Assembly: GCA_018398585.1 (NCBI GenBank)
Contig: JAGTTD010000016.1
Span: forward strand, 320,001 to 384,000
Length of the DNA: 64,000 nt
Source of the DNA: Simmondsia chinensis
Lineage: Eukaryota; Streptophyta; Magnoliopsida; Caryophyllales; Simmondsiaceae
Direction of reading: 5' to 3'
Under the pieces are notes generated by a model, which was given only the letters and a program-made list of their open reading frames with translations, was not told the origin of the DNA and made no database searches. This document shows, in pieces, positions 46,401-56,884 of the stretch; positions within the stretch are counted from its first letter, which is position 1; the number at the start of each line of letters is the position of its first letter. The position numbers were made by a program, and so were the translations under genes.

Positions 46401-49364
46401 AAAAATGATGTAATAAGACATAAAAGAGGTCGTATAGGCAGGAAGAGATGAAGCCAAATTTATCCAACGATGACTACACGAAGAAGATAATCCTCTTTCT
46501 TTCTGAAGACATTGTGTGTCAAATGTCTTGTTGCTCTTAGCGGCAACTAACAACCACAAAAAATCTAGTGCCTAAAAAGCTCCTGCTGAGGCAGGGTCTG
46601 GGAGGGTTGCAATATAGGCAGCCTACCCTACTCTGAAGGGAGGCTATTTCCGAGGTCCGCCCAACCCGAAAAAGCATCTTTAGCGGCAACTAACCTCAGC
46701 TAATTTGTTTCACAGGGTATGAGTGATTATTTGTCTCCGATACTGTTTGTGATGGAGGAAGAGTTTGAAGCATTTTGGTGTTTCGCTGCACTTATGGAGC
46801 GCCTGGGGCCAAATTTCAATCGTGACCAAAGCGGCATGCATTCTCAACTTTTTGCTTTATCAAAGGTCGGTCTCCCCCTCACTCCGCACGTTTTGTATAG
46901 TTCATCCATGTACATATGTTTAAAGACTATAGCTTGCATGAGTAATAATCATACCAGTGTATATGCCAAAGCATCGACATTTGTGCATTCATATCTCATG
47001 TCTAGTTTATTGAAGGTATTATAAAGGAAAAAAGGGTTGCTTGTTCAATCCTTGTTTTGCTTAAACTGGATGACTGAATTTGTCTAGTTCATTAAAAATA
47101 AGATAAATATGAAGCAGACAGCTATTGCTGCCCCTTTGAGAAGTGTTGAGTTAATGGGAGCTAGCCATATCAAGAAGGGCACTAGGAAGCCTGAAAATAT
47201 ATGTTTAGGTTCATTGGCCGAGCCAAGTGATTTTGGAAGAAATTTAAAGGATATTACTGATTTCTACTACTTATTTTAGTAAAAATAAGTTTGTTCCCGA
47301 TGTTTTTGTGAATTTTTTCTCTAAGAAGGAAAATATTTAGTGATATTTTGTACAAATTATATTGGAAACATCTGGTGGTTTGGCTATTTTTTGGACCATT
47401 ATATTTCAGTACTTGTTGTCTATTTTTTTAACTTTTTGGTATTATCCATATTTTTTTTAATTATCATCTTAATATAGACTTGTATGTAATATTGAGCACG
47501 TCATTTTTGGTCTATACCCTCGAAAGAAAATTTTTTTAAATCCGGCACTGGTTTTTTTGCATAAAGAAAGCCTTGTTTCTTTGGACGGTCCTTAGTGAAG
47601 AAGTGATTTATGATAGAGCACAAGTTATGCTTTGGTCCACACAGCCAACCTCACCGAATCAGAAAAGGACTTAGATTGTTGTTGTTGATAGATCAGCTTC
47701 TTCCCCTTTGTATTATTTATTTTCGCCATGACAAGGATGATTTGTGGTATCTCCCATGTGTTATCTCTGATCATTTGATTACCTTTTGTTTGCAGCTGGT
47801 GGAGTTACTGGATAGCCCATTGCATAACTACTTTAAGCAGAATGATTGTTTGAATTACTTCTTTTGTTTCCGTTGGATCCTTATACAATTCAAAAGGTGC
47901 GTTCTTTTATTTTCGATACATTTTCCTTTCAAATTTCTTTTCTTTTTTTAAATTTCTGGAATGATCATGAGTGTAAAAATTAGTGATTTTATGGTAGTTC
48001 ATTCATATTTTTGCAACATAAGACTTAAAAAGCTCATCTTTCTTTCAAAATCCCAATTACATTATTTAACTGCCGCAAAACTAAACATTACACGACCATA
48101 ATTGCAATTTAGTTGCATAATATATACTCCTCGGCGTTGGTGGAGCTAGTGTTATGGAACTGGGGACAGTTGCAGTCAATGACTTCTTTTTGGACAAAGT
48201 TGCCGTCAATGACTTGAAAATTCTTGAAGGATAATACTGATTTTACCGCTTATCTTTGTAAAAGATAAGATTCGACCTGGTGATTTCTATGAAATTTCTG
48301 TAAGACGGAAATATTTTGTGATGTTCTCTTTAAATTGTATTGTAAATATTTTTTATGTGTCTAAATTTTGAGGCATTTTCTTACACGGACATGTCTCAAT
48401 ACTTTTTTTTTTTTTTTTTTTTTTTTTGGGGGGGGGGGGGGGGTGTAAGTGACCTATTTCAACACTCTTTGGTTTCACTTTTACTTTTTGGTATATGACT
48501 GACTTTTATTCTGGTAATCATAATACAAAAACAACAACAAACCCAGTGCCTCCAAGGGCTCCCACAAAAGCAGGGTCTGTGGAAGGTAGGTGTACACATC
48601 ATTCCCCCTTCAGGGGGCTACCCTGAAGAGAGGCTATTTCCGAGGACCCCCAGCCTAAAAAGCTAATCTCTGGTAATCATAATAGTTAATATAAATCTGA
48701 ATATAATGTTAGGCACGTCATTTTCTCTACTCTCATCGCGGTCCTCAGCAAAAATATTTTTCTGAGTTCGCCATTGTTCCTAGGGATCTTTGATAAAGCT
48801 CTAAGTTTGTTCCTGCACCCCTTCCAAAGAAACGATACTATGCATGTTTGAGCATACTCTTCCAGTTTCATCGGGCTAGGTCTATATATAAGCTACAGTG
48901 GTTTCATCGTAAAACTCATTGGCATTAGATAGTGTTGTTCACTGCACTTACATTTTTAATTTCGTTTCTCTCACAACTTCAATATGGGGTTCTTACTAGA
49001 CTCACATAGAGTTCCTAATACTCTTTTCCGTCACAGGGAACTTCCCTACGAGGAGACGATGCGGATGTGGGAAGTGTTATGGACACACTACTTATCCGAG
49101 CACCTCCACTTATACGCATGCGTCGCAATCCTCAAGAGACACAGGAGGAAGATAATTGGAAAGCAAATGGATTTCGACACCCTCTTGAAGTTCATAAATG
49201 AACTTAGTGGCCAAATCAACCTCGAATCCACCCTCAGGGATGCCGAGGCGCTTTGCATTTGTGCAGGGGAGAACGGGGCCGCCTGCATTCCTCCCGGGAC
49301 TCTACCAGCTCTTCCAGTCGATGGCGGGTTAGTTTCATCTCAGCTGGAGGATGAGGTATTGTAA
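34899..49364 (+). CDS. RabGAP/TBC domain protein, TBC1D15-like (15 exons)
   Basis: Exons joined by GT-AG sites: 34899-34961, 35459-35623, 35723-35774, 37469-37576, 38855-38939, 40102-40156, 40712-41092, 42288-42347, 44598-44696, 44782-44892, 45530-45601, 45718-45834, 46716-46865, 47796-47896, 49037-49364 (TAA at 49362). Total 1947 nt, 648 aa, with phases consistent throughout. The N-terminus (about 25-200) resembles the TBC1D15/17 Rab-binding region. The TBC domain runs from about residue 333 to 580. Both catalytic fingers are present: Arg419 in IEKDVVR (IxxDxxR motif, right at the exon 11-12 junction) and Gln456 in YCQ at the end of exon 12. The protein should accelerate GTP hydrolysis by Rab GTPases; cytosolic, no membrane segment seen. 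It resembles Arabidopsis At5g52580. The final GAGGTATTG could also be a donor, so the C-terminus is slightly uncertain. Introns carry a LINE, a TIR element, MITEs and retro-tails. Confidence 0.88.
35165..35445 (+). repeat. dispersed repeat, copy 2, interrupted by a retro-tail
   Basis: Lies in intron 1. Shares AAACTAATTGGCATTGGGTGGAG, TTGATCTTTTCTCTCTAACAA and TATGTGGGATTCTTACTAGACTC with 34050 and 48880. A degraded RTE tail (AAATCCTGCC...GACACTGGGTTGTTGTTATCG) sits at about 35245-35308. Confidence 0.5.
36173..36786 (+). pseudogene. RTE LINE reverse transcriptase C-terminal fragment
   Basis: ORF tail of about 200 codons, broken once (TAG at 36265-36267), closing APVGVR before TAG. The RT palm motifs upstream are lost by 5' truncation. 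Motif [12 protein letters not shown] and [12 protein letters not shown] are shared with the copies at 52 kb and 63 kb. Confidence 0.85.
36173..37230 (+). mobile_element. 5'-truncated RTE-type LINE in TBC intron 3
   Basis: From the C-terminal part of the reverse transcriptase ORF onward ([23 protein letters not shown]..., then ...[19 protein letters not shown]...[18 protein letters not shown]...), with one in-frame TAG at 36265-36267. A pyrimidine-rich (CTATCC)n-like 3'UTR and a tail ending GGGTTTGTTGTTG follow. The 13-bp duplication AGGCCAAAGATGT is at 36160-36172 and 37231-37243. Same orientation as the host gene. Coding for endonuclease and the RT catalytic motifs is missing. Confidence 0.9.
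37939..37989. repeat. poly(T)-poly(G) tract in TBC intron 4
   Basis: A T-run, GGGG, eight T, then 22 uninterrupted G. It could form a G-quadruplex or triplex; it is also a typical assembly-error site. Confidence 0.7.
43208..43421 (-). mobile_element. 5S-rRNA-headed SINE nested in the intron-8 element
   Basis: On the minus strand a 5S head starting at GAACTCCGAAGTTAAG (5'-truncated), through GGGATGGGTGACCTCCTAGG, is followed by the RTE tail and TGTTGCTTTTTTT. A 12-bp duplication, GACATTTAAATA, is at 43196-43207 and 43422-43433. Nested position makes it younger than its host element. Confidence 0.85.
43530..43855. repeat. tandem duplication of about 163 bp
   Basis: Two units, 43530-43692 and 43698-43855, share CCGGCTCATGAG, TTTTGAGCCAAGTCGGC, GGCTCATTTATTTAAACCAG and GACGAACCCGAGCCGAGCC in order. 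Confidence 0.7.
46319..46461. mobile_element. foldback MITE in TBC intron 12
   Basis: Perfect 16-bp ends, AAATTTGGCTTCATCT at 46319-46334 and its inverse at 46446-46461. A central perfect inverted repeat (CTTATTACATCATTTTTT at about 46379-46396 with its complement to 46416) gives a long hairpin. Only 143 bp, non-coding. Confidence 0.7.
46552..46679 (-). mobile_element. 5'-truncated retroposon with RTE tail in TBC intron 12
   Basis: Diverged tail (CTAGTGCCTAAAAAGCTCC...GCAGGGTCTGGGAGGG...TTTCCGAGG) on the minus strand. A 15-bp duplication, TTAGCGGCAACTAAC, at 46537-46551 and 46680-46694. Confidence 0.75.
48403..48443. repeat. T25-G16 homopolymer tract in TBC intron 14
   Basis: A run of 25 T followed immediately by 16 G. 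Comparable tracts lie at 37939-37989 and, as C, at 28180 and 18896. Confidence 0.75.
48526..48668 (-). mobile_element. 5'-truncated retroposon with RTE tail in TBC intron 14
   Basis: Tail in inverse (CAACAACAAACCCAGTGCCTCC...GCAGGGTCTGTGG...TTCCGAGGACCCCC). A perfect 16-bp duplication, TCTGGTAATCATAATA, at 48510-48525 and 48669-48684. Truncated before any 5S or RT sequence. Confidence 0.85.
48880..49025 (+). repeat. dispersed repeat, copy 3, before the last TBC exon
   Basis: GTTTCATCGTAAAACTCATTGGCATTAGATAG followed by TTCTCTCACAACTTCAATATGGGGTTCTTACTAGACTC, related to 34050 and 35165. It ends about 12 bp before the exon 15 acceptor, close enough to affect splicing. Confidence 0.45.
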
Positions 49365-49699
49365 TCTCGTCTCTCTGTCATCCCCTTGTAAATAGATAAC
49401 ATTGCTGTCAAGGCATTTTTTATTAATCTCAGGGTAATAACAAAGACTTTGGAGTCTTGTTATGTTGAAATTACTCTGGTATTGAGAAAAAAATGTCGTG
49501 ACGATAACACTATCCCATGATAAATCTCAATGTTTCGAGATGGAAAAGTTTGCTATGTTGTAATTTCATTTCAAATATTATTGATGTTCTTTGTTATTTG
49601 AGCAGAAGATAAAGCAGTCTCTTTTAGTACGTGCCCTGTTTGGATGTACTTAGCGCTGTCGATAGTACCATTTTGTACATGATTTTAAGTAGGATATTG

Positions 49700-49862
49700 T
49701 TAACGTCAGAGTAAAATTGTTATTGTAAAGGTAAAATGGTTATCGTCAAAGTAAGATTGTAGTTTTTAAGATAATTTTGTGGTTCTTATAATTTGTAAGT
49801 CATATTATTGCTCTGATAATAACATTTTTTACCTTAGCAATAACAACTCTCTTTTAAGTATT
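49700..49862. mobile_element. MITE family C copy (TTATTGTCAAAGTAA type)
   Basis: GTTATCGTCAAAGTAAGATTG, TTTTTAAGATAATTTTG and CCTTAGCAATAACAA are shared with 56195-56490, 56885-57000, 58235-58575 and 62180-62310. Confidence 0.5.
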
Positions 49863-50368
49863 GAGTTATTTAGATTTTTGGTCCCTGATGTTTGTGATTG
49901 TGCAAATTGGTCCTCCGTCTTTTTTTTTTTTTAAATAATTTTTGATGTTTGTAAGTTTGTTTAGATTGATTTCTTGTCCTTTTTGCCAGGAAGTCTCTTA
50001 TTTTGTATTTAATAACAAAATTAGTCCTTCATCTAGTGACTTCCATTAAAAATTAGAGGGTAAAGAACCAATTTTATTATAAAATAGAACATACGGGATT
50101 ATTCTAAATAAAAGAACAAGATAAGGGATCAATTTAAATAAATTTACAGATATTAGGGACAATTTTGAATAAAAGAATAATTAAGCGATTAATTTGAATA
50201 AACTTACCTTTATTAAGGTCCAAAGAGTGAACACCTCTATGAAAAATGACTACATCGTGGAAAGATAATTGTATTTTATCCCTAATAAAAGTATGGATTA
50301 TAATAAATTAATTTTTATAATTATGTGATTAGTCGTAAATTGCCTTTTGTGATAAATTAAGGGTGTAA

Positions 50369-51150
50369 ATGAGTCAAGTTGAACTAGTAATTGTTAGGTT
50401 GGAGGGTTGGTTCACCGTAGTGAGTCTGAGCTCAAAGCTTTAGCTCCACATAGTTCAATTGAGCTTGAACCAGGCTTGATGAGTTTTACCCGTGCTGAGC
50501 TTGTTACAACACAACCTTGAACTAGCCTTGATTACCCCGTTTTCCAAATATCTCTATCTCGATCATAAACTCCATGAAATGATTGTACCTTTTTTTTTAA
50601 CCCTAGTGTCTTTATTAACATTTTTTCCTCACCTTACGCCATCGCCTTTTTTAGTCTCGAACCCAACTTTTTTTGCTGTTTCATTTTCTTCCTGCCAAAT
50701 AGAGGAAAGTGATTTTTTTTTTAAAATCTACTTTGTTTATGTTGGCCTTGCCTCAATTGCTTTAGATCAAAAAATCCGGAGTTCGATTTCATCCTTGAAC
50801 CTCTCCCTAAGGAAGTTTTAGCTTAACTAATTCTTACAGTATGTGGGTCACTGTATGGGCTGAGGTTTACTGGGTAATTAGGTTCCTCATTAAAAAAAAA
50901 AAAGACATCTTTCGTTTGAACCTTTTTTTTAAATTTTCTTTCTTTCAAACTTCTTTTTCTCTTTTCTTTTCTTTTTTTTTTGAATTTTATTGATTTCAAC
51001 AATGTCTTAGGCTCATACTTTAGCCCATTATTGGCTTAATTACACTGGTCTAGGCGCACAAGCCACTGAATCCAAGTTTAGTAAGACTCGGGCTTGACTC
51101 ACATAGTCACATGAGCCAGCTTGAACATGAGCAAGTTGAGCCTTGAAACT
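50369..51150. repeat. degenerate GAGCC/AAGTTGAGC repeat element
   Basis: Begins GGGTGTAAATGAGTCAAGTTG and closes with GAGCCAGCTTGAACATGAGCAAGTTGAGCC. AT-rich interior. Related to 32530, 42756 and 61714. Confidence 0.4.
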
Positions 51151-51364
51151 CATTCTTGGGGATTATTTTAACCTTTGTTAGTGAAAGTTATCTGTAATAC
51201 AAATAATTGAACATGTGTTCGTATTTTCCTATTTAAAAAGGGAGTTTACTCATAACTGTCTAGAATATGGTAACTTATTTGTTATGTTATCCCTATGATA
51301 TATGTATTATGACACATATTTCAAATTTTTTTCATTTTAAAAATAAATAATAATTAACTAAAAG

Positions 51365-51692
51365 GTTATTTATACCAAAGATCCCAGTAGTTTTGTCATT
51401 GTGTCAATTTAGTCCATGTACTTTTAATTGTCTCAATTTAGTTCTTAGGTCAAATTCAAGTTAAATTATTGATGTAATTTTAAACGGATGAATCACGTTA
51501 GATGTAAGTAACACACTACAAATCCATTTATTGACTCAATTTAACCTAATTCATAGCTGAGTCATTAAAAATTTGATGAAAAACTTAACACAATTTTTAC
51601 TCTAAGAACTAAATTGACATAATTAATAGTATAATGACTAAATTGATATAATGAACATAGTACAATGACCTTTGGCACAAATAATTTTCATT
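51365..51692. mobile_element. MITE family A copy, best preserved
   Basis: Left GGTTATTTATACCAAAGATCC and inverted right AATTATTTGTGCCAAAGGTC serve as TIRs. Interior holds TGTCAATTTAGTCCATG and AACACACTACAAATCC. Confidence 0.65.
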
Positions 51693-51886
51693 ACAAATAA
51701 TTAGTGAGATTTAAACTTTGTAGTTTGACTAATTTACATTCTTGGAAATTTGTCATGTGACACGCCTTACTTACCTACCAATATTTTTCCTCCTTTTTTA
51801 TTTATTTTTATTTTACAGTAATATTTAATTTTGGTCATAATAAATACAAATTATTTTATAATTTATAGCATTAGTCTTTGTTTTTT

Positions 51887-53340
51887 TTTTTTTTAAAAAA
51901 AAAAAATCTAGAGAAGGCATATAATAGAGCACCAAGGGAGGTCCTTTGGAGAGTTTTTAACAGGAAAAGCATCCCCGTACCATACATCCGAGCCATTAGA
52001 GACATGTATGAGGAGGCACAGACTATGGTGCGTACAGTAGATGGGGAGACAGACGCTTTCTCGATAACAGTAGGGGTATACCAAGGGTCTGCTTTGAGCC
52101 CGTATCTGTTCATTCTGGCGATGGACGAGCCTTGGCACATCCAGGGATGTGTACCTTGGTGCATGTTTTTTGCAGATGACATAGTACTGGTGGGGGAGTC
52201 GCGGGAAGAGATAAATGAGAAGCTGGAACTGTGGAGATGGGTTCTAGAGTCGAAGGGTTTACGACTAAGCAGAGCCAAGACCGAGCACATGGAACTCAAG
52301 TTCGATCTCTCTATCACGCCTAGCCGGGAAGAAGTCAAGATTGGATCTGAGGCCATATAGAAGAATGAGAGATTCAGGTACTTGGGGTCCATGATACAGC
52401 ATAATGGAGAGGTGGACGACGATGTCAGCAACCGGATTAAAGCGGGATGGCATAAGTGGAGGATGGCCTCCGCTGTACTTTGTGAAAGAAAGTTCCCCTT
52501 GAAGATAAAGGGAAGATACTATAAGACGGTTGTGAGGCCAGCCATGACGTATGGGGCGGAGTGTAGGGCAATGAAGCAACATCACACACAGAAGATAAAG
52601 GTGGCGGAGATGCGGATGCTGAGGTGGATGTGCGGACACACAAGGAAGGATGGGATCAGAAACGACATCATAAGAGCCAAATTGGGCGTAGCTTCCATTG
52701 AAAATAAATTAAGGGAGCAACGTCTGAGGTGGTTCGAACATGTCAGAAGGAGACCGGACGACGCTCCAGTCAGAAGATGCGAACAGCCTCTTACTACACC
52801 AGGCAGCAGAGGCAAAGGCAAGCCAAAGAAGAGATGGCTTGAGACGATCCGACAAGACCTCGCCCACCTAAACCTTCGGGAGGAGATGGTCTTAGATAGG
52901 GCCCAATGGAGGGCTAGCATAGGGGTATTAGATGCTCCGGTTGGAGTAGGGTAGTGTAGCTTACTAGTGCTAGGTCCTCTTGGCGCACGTAGGCTGTGCT
53001 CTGGCTCTCATGAGCTGATACTTGCTACTTGCCTACTTATCTTTATCTATATCTCTATCTCTATCCTTATATTTGTCTTATCTGTTGATTTGTGCCTGAT
53101 GTGGCTTGCTTTGAGTCTGTCGTTTTGCTCGCCGTGTGTTTTGCCTTACTCATGCTTTGATGCTATGCCAGGTCTTTTGCTCATTGCTGCGGACCAGCTT
53201 TTCAAGTTGGGGGTCCTCGGAAACAGCCTCTCTTCAGGGTAGCCCCCTGAAGGGGGAAGGCTGCGTACATCTACCCCCAGACCCTGCTTATGCGGGAGCC
53301 CTTGGAGGCACTGGGTTTGTTATTGTTATTGTTGTTGTTG
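51887..53340 (+). mobile_element. 5'-truncated RTE-type LINE with reverse transcriptase and full 3' tail
   Basis: A 15-bp duplication, TAGTCTTTGTTTTTT, at 51872-51886 and 53341-53355. The body opens with an A-run then RT sequence, and carries the C-terminal ORF and a 3'UTR with CTATCTCTATCTCT. The tail is GTTGGGGGTCCTCGG...GGCTGCGTACATC...GCGGGAGCCCTTGGAGG...GGGTTTGTTATTGTTATTG. This tail is the one shared with the 5S-headed SINEs. Best preserved RTE copy here. Confidence 0.92.
51907..52954 (+). pseudogene. RTE LINE reverse transcriptase, 5'-truncated, one stop codon
   Basis: About 350 codons in one frame: RT domain from EKAYNRAPREVLW through QGSALSPYLF and the catalytic motif FADDIVL (Tyr/Phe-x-Asp-Asp), thumb, then the LRWFEHVRRRPDDAPVRR C-terminus ending APVGVG-stop. 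A single in-frame TAG at 52358-52360 (GSEAI-stop-KNERFRYLG) breaks it. Endonuclease and the first RT blocks are missing by 5' truncation. Otherwise the frame is open, suggesting fairly recent insertion. RTE-clade LINEs have one ORF with AP endonuclease and RT. Not functional alone. Confidence 0.88.
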
Positions 53341-53827
53341 TAGTCTTTGTTTTTTATCTGCCACGTGTTAGTTTACTCACAGTATAATTGAAGTTATTCC
53401 AGTTGAGTATGGTATCTGTAATTAACATTAATTTTTTATTATAATCATAATGTTAATTAGCATTTGCAAGCCACATTCACCTTACGCGAGCGTCAACTAA
53501 CACCCCTTACTGTGGAAATTAATAGTATGCAGGTGTTAATTAACATTATAATTCTAGTTAAAAATTAATGCTAATTTTAATATTAAACAGGATAATAACA
53601 TTATAAATGTTGTGTTGGCTTTGATTAAAATAATTTTAATTGTACAATTACTAAAGTTACGTAATTAAAATTTATAAACTAAATTAATATAGTATATAAA
53701 GTTTGTATAAGGAGTAATAGCGTAAATAACAATAAACTATTTCTTACTATCCACTCGAGAAAAATATTGTTTACATCGAGTGTGGAGACCACTACTATTT
53801 TTGCTAAACGTTTATCTACGTTATTTC

Positions 53828-53876
53828 AACAACAACAAACCCAGTGCCTCAAGGGCTCCCGCCTGAGCAGGGTCAA
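53828..53876 (-). mobile_element. short RTE 3'-tail fragment
   Basis: CAACAACAACAAACCCAGTGCC...CCGCCTGAGCAGGGTC, only the last 50 bp of the tail. No duplication identified. Confidence 0.55.
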
Positions 53877-53884
53877 GGGCTGGA

Positions 53885-54215
53885 TATAAGTTTATGTACT
53901 TTATTCGTTATGTCAATTTAGCTTTCGTATTTGTCAACTTTGTTCCTGTATAAGTTATATTTGGTCAATTTGATCATTGAGCAAAATTTAACATGTAATT
54001 TTTAACCATTCGATTCTGGTTGGTTTAAGTTGGGTCAATATGTGAATTTGTATTAGATTAGTTACATCTATTACTCAATTATTTCTTTGAATATTAAATT
54101 ACTAAATTTACTTCAATTTGACAATTGAATTAAACTAATACAATAAAAATTGGTACATAATTCTATTATTATAATTAAAAATACAATAATTAAATTGGTA
54201 CAGTTATATAAAATA
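53885..54215. mobile_element. MITE family A copy
   Basis: ATGTCAATTTAGCTTTCG, TTGATCATTGAGCAAAATTTAAC and the closing AAATTGGTACAG are the diverged family motifs. Confidence 0.5.
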
Positions 54216-54363
54216 AATGAGCTTTTGGTATATTGACTTTATGTAAATATTCAACATCAAATTTTGCAAACACGAAAGAAAAAAAAATTTATGACCCGCA
54301 ATCATTAAGGTTTTTTTTTTTTTTTTTCCGTAAAGAGTTTGCCGTTGGCACATATTAATCGGA

Positions 54364-54875
54364 GTTATTTATATTTCGATACCCGATATTTTTAAAAATA
54401 ATAAAAAAATTTTGACTTAAATTTTTGTCGTATTAAGAAAAAGGCCTCTGTTAAGTGTGATGATGTTATTTTTTATCGATAGAGCCGACGTGGTAATTTT
54501 TTTTTTATTAAGGCTACAATAAAATGACCTAGAGTACGCTTCAACACCCTTTATCTTACTTTACAAGTACGAAATTTGAGATTTTATATTATGTAAAAGC
54601 TATCTGTTTTCGCTTAATTTGTTTTAAAATATAGTTATTAAAGGGTAGTTTTGTCATTTTAATGTAGAATTAATAAAAACGTAGACTATCACATCAGCTC
54701 TATTTACTAAAAATTGCATCTTCACATTGGAGATGGGCCTTTTTATTAATGTGACAAAAATTTAGCGGCCTTTTTATTAATACGATAAAAACTTAGGGGC
54801 CTTTTTAATAATTCAAAAAGGCCATGATCCTTTTTATTATTTCTAAAAACGTCAGGGTACTAAAATATAAATAAC
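54364..54875. mobile_element. MITE family B copy 1
   Basis: Left GTTATTTATATTTCGATACCCG and right GGGTACTAAAATATAAATAAC are inverse TIRs. The interior is shared with 59037-59489 and 60972-61388, including AGTACGAAATTTGAGATTTTATATTATG and GGGTAGTTTTGTCATTTTAATGTA. Confidence 0.7.
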
Positions 54876-55366
54876 ATTATTAATTGCATTATAATTATTT
54901 TCTTTTTTTATAATATCATAAATATTATTAAAATTTAAAAAGATTTTTCTAACGTGTATCCAAAGAACACATGTTAAGGTATATTAACTATACTTGTCTT
55001 TATTTATTTTTTAATTAAATCATCTAATTTTTTAAAAAGTTAATTATTATTATTTTTATATTGACCCATAATATGCTAGTTACAATACAATTAATATACC
55101 TTAATATGTGCCAATTGATGCTTAATAAACAAACCCATTTAAAAATCATATGTAATATATTCGTATCAAAACATGGCATATTAACAACTGATTAAAAAAT
55201 AATTACAAATGAAATTAATCGTAGTAATTGTGCCTTAACAAAATCCCATATTTAAATTATATAATATTACTTAGTACTGTAGTTATTACTTTTGATCCTC
55301 GTCTTTATACGGCTTGACTCATAGCTCATTTATCCGTATTGCTGGCTTTGCGACTTTGTAGCTAAT

Positions 55367-55605
55367 AAAAGCAAAATTTCCAACGCTCCACGGGCTTCCG
55401 CCTAAGCAGAGTCGGGGGAGTGGATGTACACAGCCTTTCTCCTTCAGGGTGCTACCCTGAAGAGAGGCTGTTTCCGAGTACTCCCAACCTGAGGGGTGAG
55501 GACTTCCCAGGAGGTCACCCATCCTGGTACTACTTTTGCTCAAGCACGCCTAATTTCGGAGTTCTAATGGGATCCGGTGCTTACGTGTTGGTACCCTCTT
55601 TGGTT
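55367..55605 (-). mobile_element. full-length 5S-rRNA-headed SINE, best copy
   Basis: 239 bp. On the minus strand the head runs from AACCAAAGAGGGTACCAACACG through CACCGGATCCCATTAGAACTCCG, CTTGAGCAAAAGTAGTACC and GATGGGTGACCTCCTGGGAAG (that is, complete 5S with A-box and C-box regions). The RTE tail follows (GGTTGGGAGTACTCGG...GGCTGTGTACATCCACTCC...GCGGAAGCCCGTGGAGC). It ends TTTTGCTTTT. A perfect 16-bp duplication, CGACTTTGTAGCTAAT, at 55351-55366 and 55606-55621. Confidence 0.93.
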
Positions 55606-55748
55606 CGACTTTGTAGCTAATGATCGGAAAAATTATATAAAACAATTGTTTACTGTGATTGTTTGGGGCATGTTACCTATGCGATCTATTTTTGTTTGAG
55701 CTTTATGCCTTGATGCTTGAGGCTTTACTGTTTGCTTTTGCTTTTTAA

Positions 55749-55885
55749 GATTGAGGGCGCTCGAACACCGTCTTTCTTTAGGGTAACATCTTGAAAGGGC
55801 AAGGTTGTATACATTTCATCCTTTCCAAACCCTGCTTCGACAGGAACCCTTATGGCACTGAAATTATTGCCGTCGTTGTTGTAAT
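55749..55885 (+). mobile_element. diverged RTE 3' tail
   Basis: GGGCGCTCGAACACCGTCTTTC, AAGGGCAAGGTTGTATACATTTC, GGCACTGAAATTATTGCC and GTTGTTGTAATAATA are altered forms of the tail motifs. Head not seen. Confidence 0.5.
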
Positions 55886-56194
55886 AATATTAAAAAAAAT
55901 AATAATAATTAAAGAGTGGGTTATAATAAAGAATGATTAATATGGGGGAAAACTTAGGAGAAGGGGAGGACAATGACGCGAATTAAAGAGTTTTATGCTT
56001 CACACTTTCAATGAAAGTGAAAGTGCATCCACCCAACCCAAAATTAAATACAAAAATTATATTATATTAAATAAATAAATGAAAAGAAAAAAAAAAGGCA
56101 AATAATTAAATGCCTCGTATTACTTTTCACATGCACTTGCACCCTTGGCCATCATGCTTCTGTCCTTATATATAATATATATTTTATTTAAAAA

Positions 56195-56490
56195 AATTAT
56201 TACTGTCAGAGTAATACTAAGATGGTGACCTTTTGGAAAGTCCTTGCGTTGGCAACCCTATAAGGTTGGGGGTCCTTGGAAACCGCCTCTTGGCAGGGTT
56301 ACACTCTGAAGGAGTAAGGGTGTGTACATCCACCCCTTAAACCTCGCTGAGGCGGGAGCCCTTGAGACACTGGGTCTATTCTTATTGTTGTATTATTGTC
56401 AGAGTAATAATGTGACTTAGAATTAATAAAAGACACAAAATTGCTCTAAACTATAATCTTACCTTGACATTAGCAATCTTGCCTTTGCGA
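56195..56490. mobile_element. MITE family C copy split by a SINE
   Basis: The MITE text GTCAGAGTAATAATGTGAC, CAAAATTGCTCTAAAC and ACCTTGACATTAGCAATC flanks the SINE at 56217-56390, giving a nested insertion order. Confidence 0.5.
56217..56390 (+). mobile_element. 5S-rRNA-headed SINE, 5'-truncated
   Basis: The 5S 3' end (AGATGGTGACCTTTTGGAAAGTCCTTGCGTTGGCAACCC) is followed by the RTE tail (GGTTGGGGGTCCTTGGAAACC...GCGGGAGCCCTTGAGACACTGGG). Flanks 56198-56216 and 56391-56409 are a 19-bp duplication with one mismatch, and the duplicated target is inside a MITE family C copy. Confidence 0.8.
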
Positions 56491-56504
56491 TAAGGGTTAT
56501 TTGT

Positions 56505-56605
56505 ATTTTAGTATCCTTTACGTTTTTTGAAATGATGAAAAAGACCCTGATGTTTTTAAATTAATAAAAAAAGTTTTAAAGTTTTTGTTATACTAATAAA
56601 AGGTC
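56505..56605. mobile_element. MITE family B fragment (left half)
   Basis: GGGTTATTTGTATTTTAGTATCC through TACTAATAAAAGGTCC; the right half is absent. Confidence 0.5.
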
Positions 56606-56884
56606 CATTTTACATATTTGACCCGAACCCACAAAATGGTAGGATAATGGTTTTCGGTTGGATTGGGTTGGGTCAGGTTATGTTGGGTAAAATCATAAAT
56701 ATTAATCCAAATTCCACTTTTCACTAATTTTGATTCGAATTAATGTAATAATCAATTGTAGAGCAAAAATGGGATCCAATTATTATTCAATTGTGATATG
56801 AATGATAATCTGTTTTCATTTTCGATCCATCTCGACATTAACAATTTGTCCTTATGTATAGTTTCTTATATATATATTGATAGA

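Larger units (their letters stand above)
49365..51871. other. intergenic 3' of the TBC gene, repeat-rich
   Basis: No gene is seen. It holds a MITE family C-like copy (about 49700-49862), a further MITE-like block (49862-50225, TTGGTCCCTGATGTTTG / inverse AACTTACCTTTATTAAGG), a degenerate GAGCC repeat tract (50369-51150) and a MITE family A copy (51365-51692). Confidence 0.55.
53356..55350. other. intergenic, AT-rich MITE cluster
   Basis: No gene is seen. Contains a short RTE tail fragment (53828-53876), MITE family A (53885-54215) and MITE family B (54364-54875). Confidence 0.6.

Noticed and set aside
51871..52920. Minus-strand ORFs over the RTE element (also 36351-36860 and 63013-63579)
   Set aside because: They are antisense shadows of the reverse transcriptase reading frame.
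31060..55605. Functional 5S rRNA genes
   Set aside because: Each 5S-like segment is diverged, often truncated, joined to an RTE tail and flanked by its own target-site duplication; there is no tandem array.
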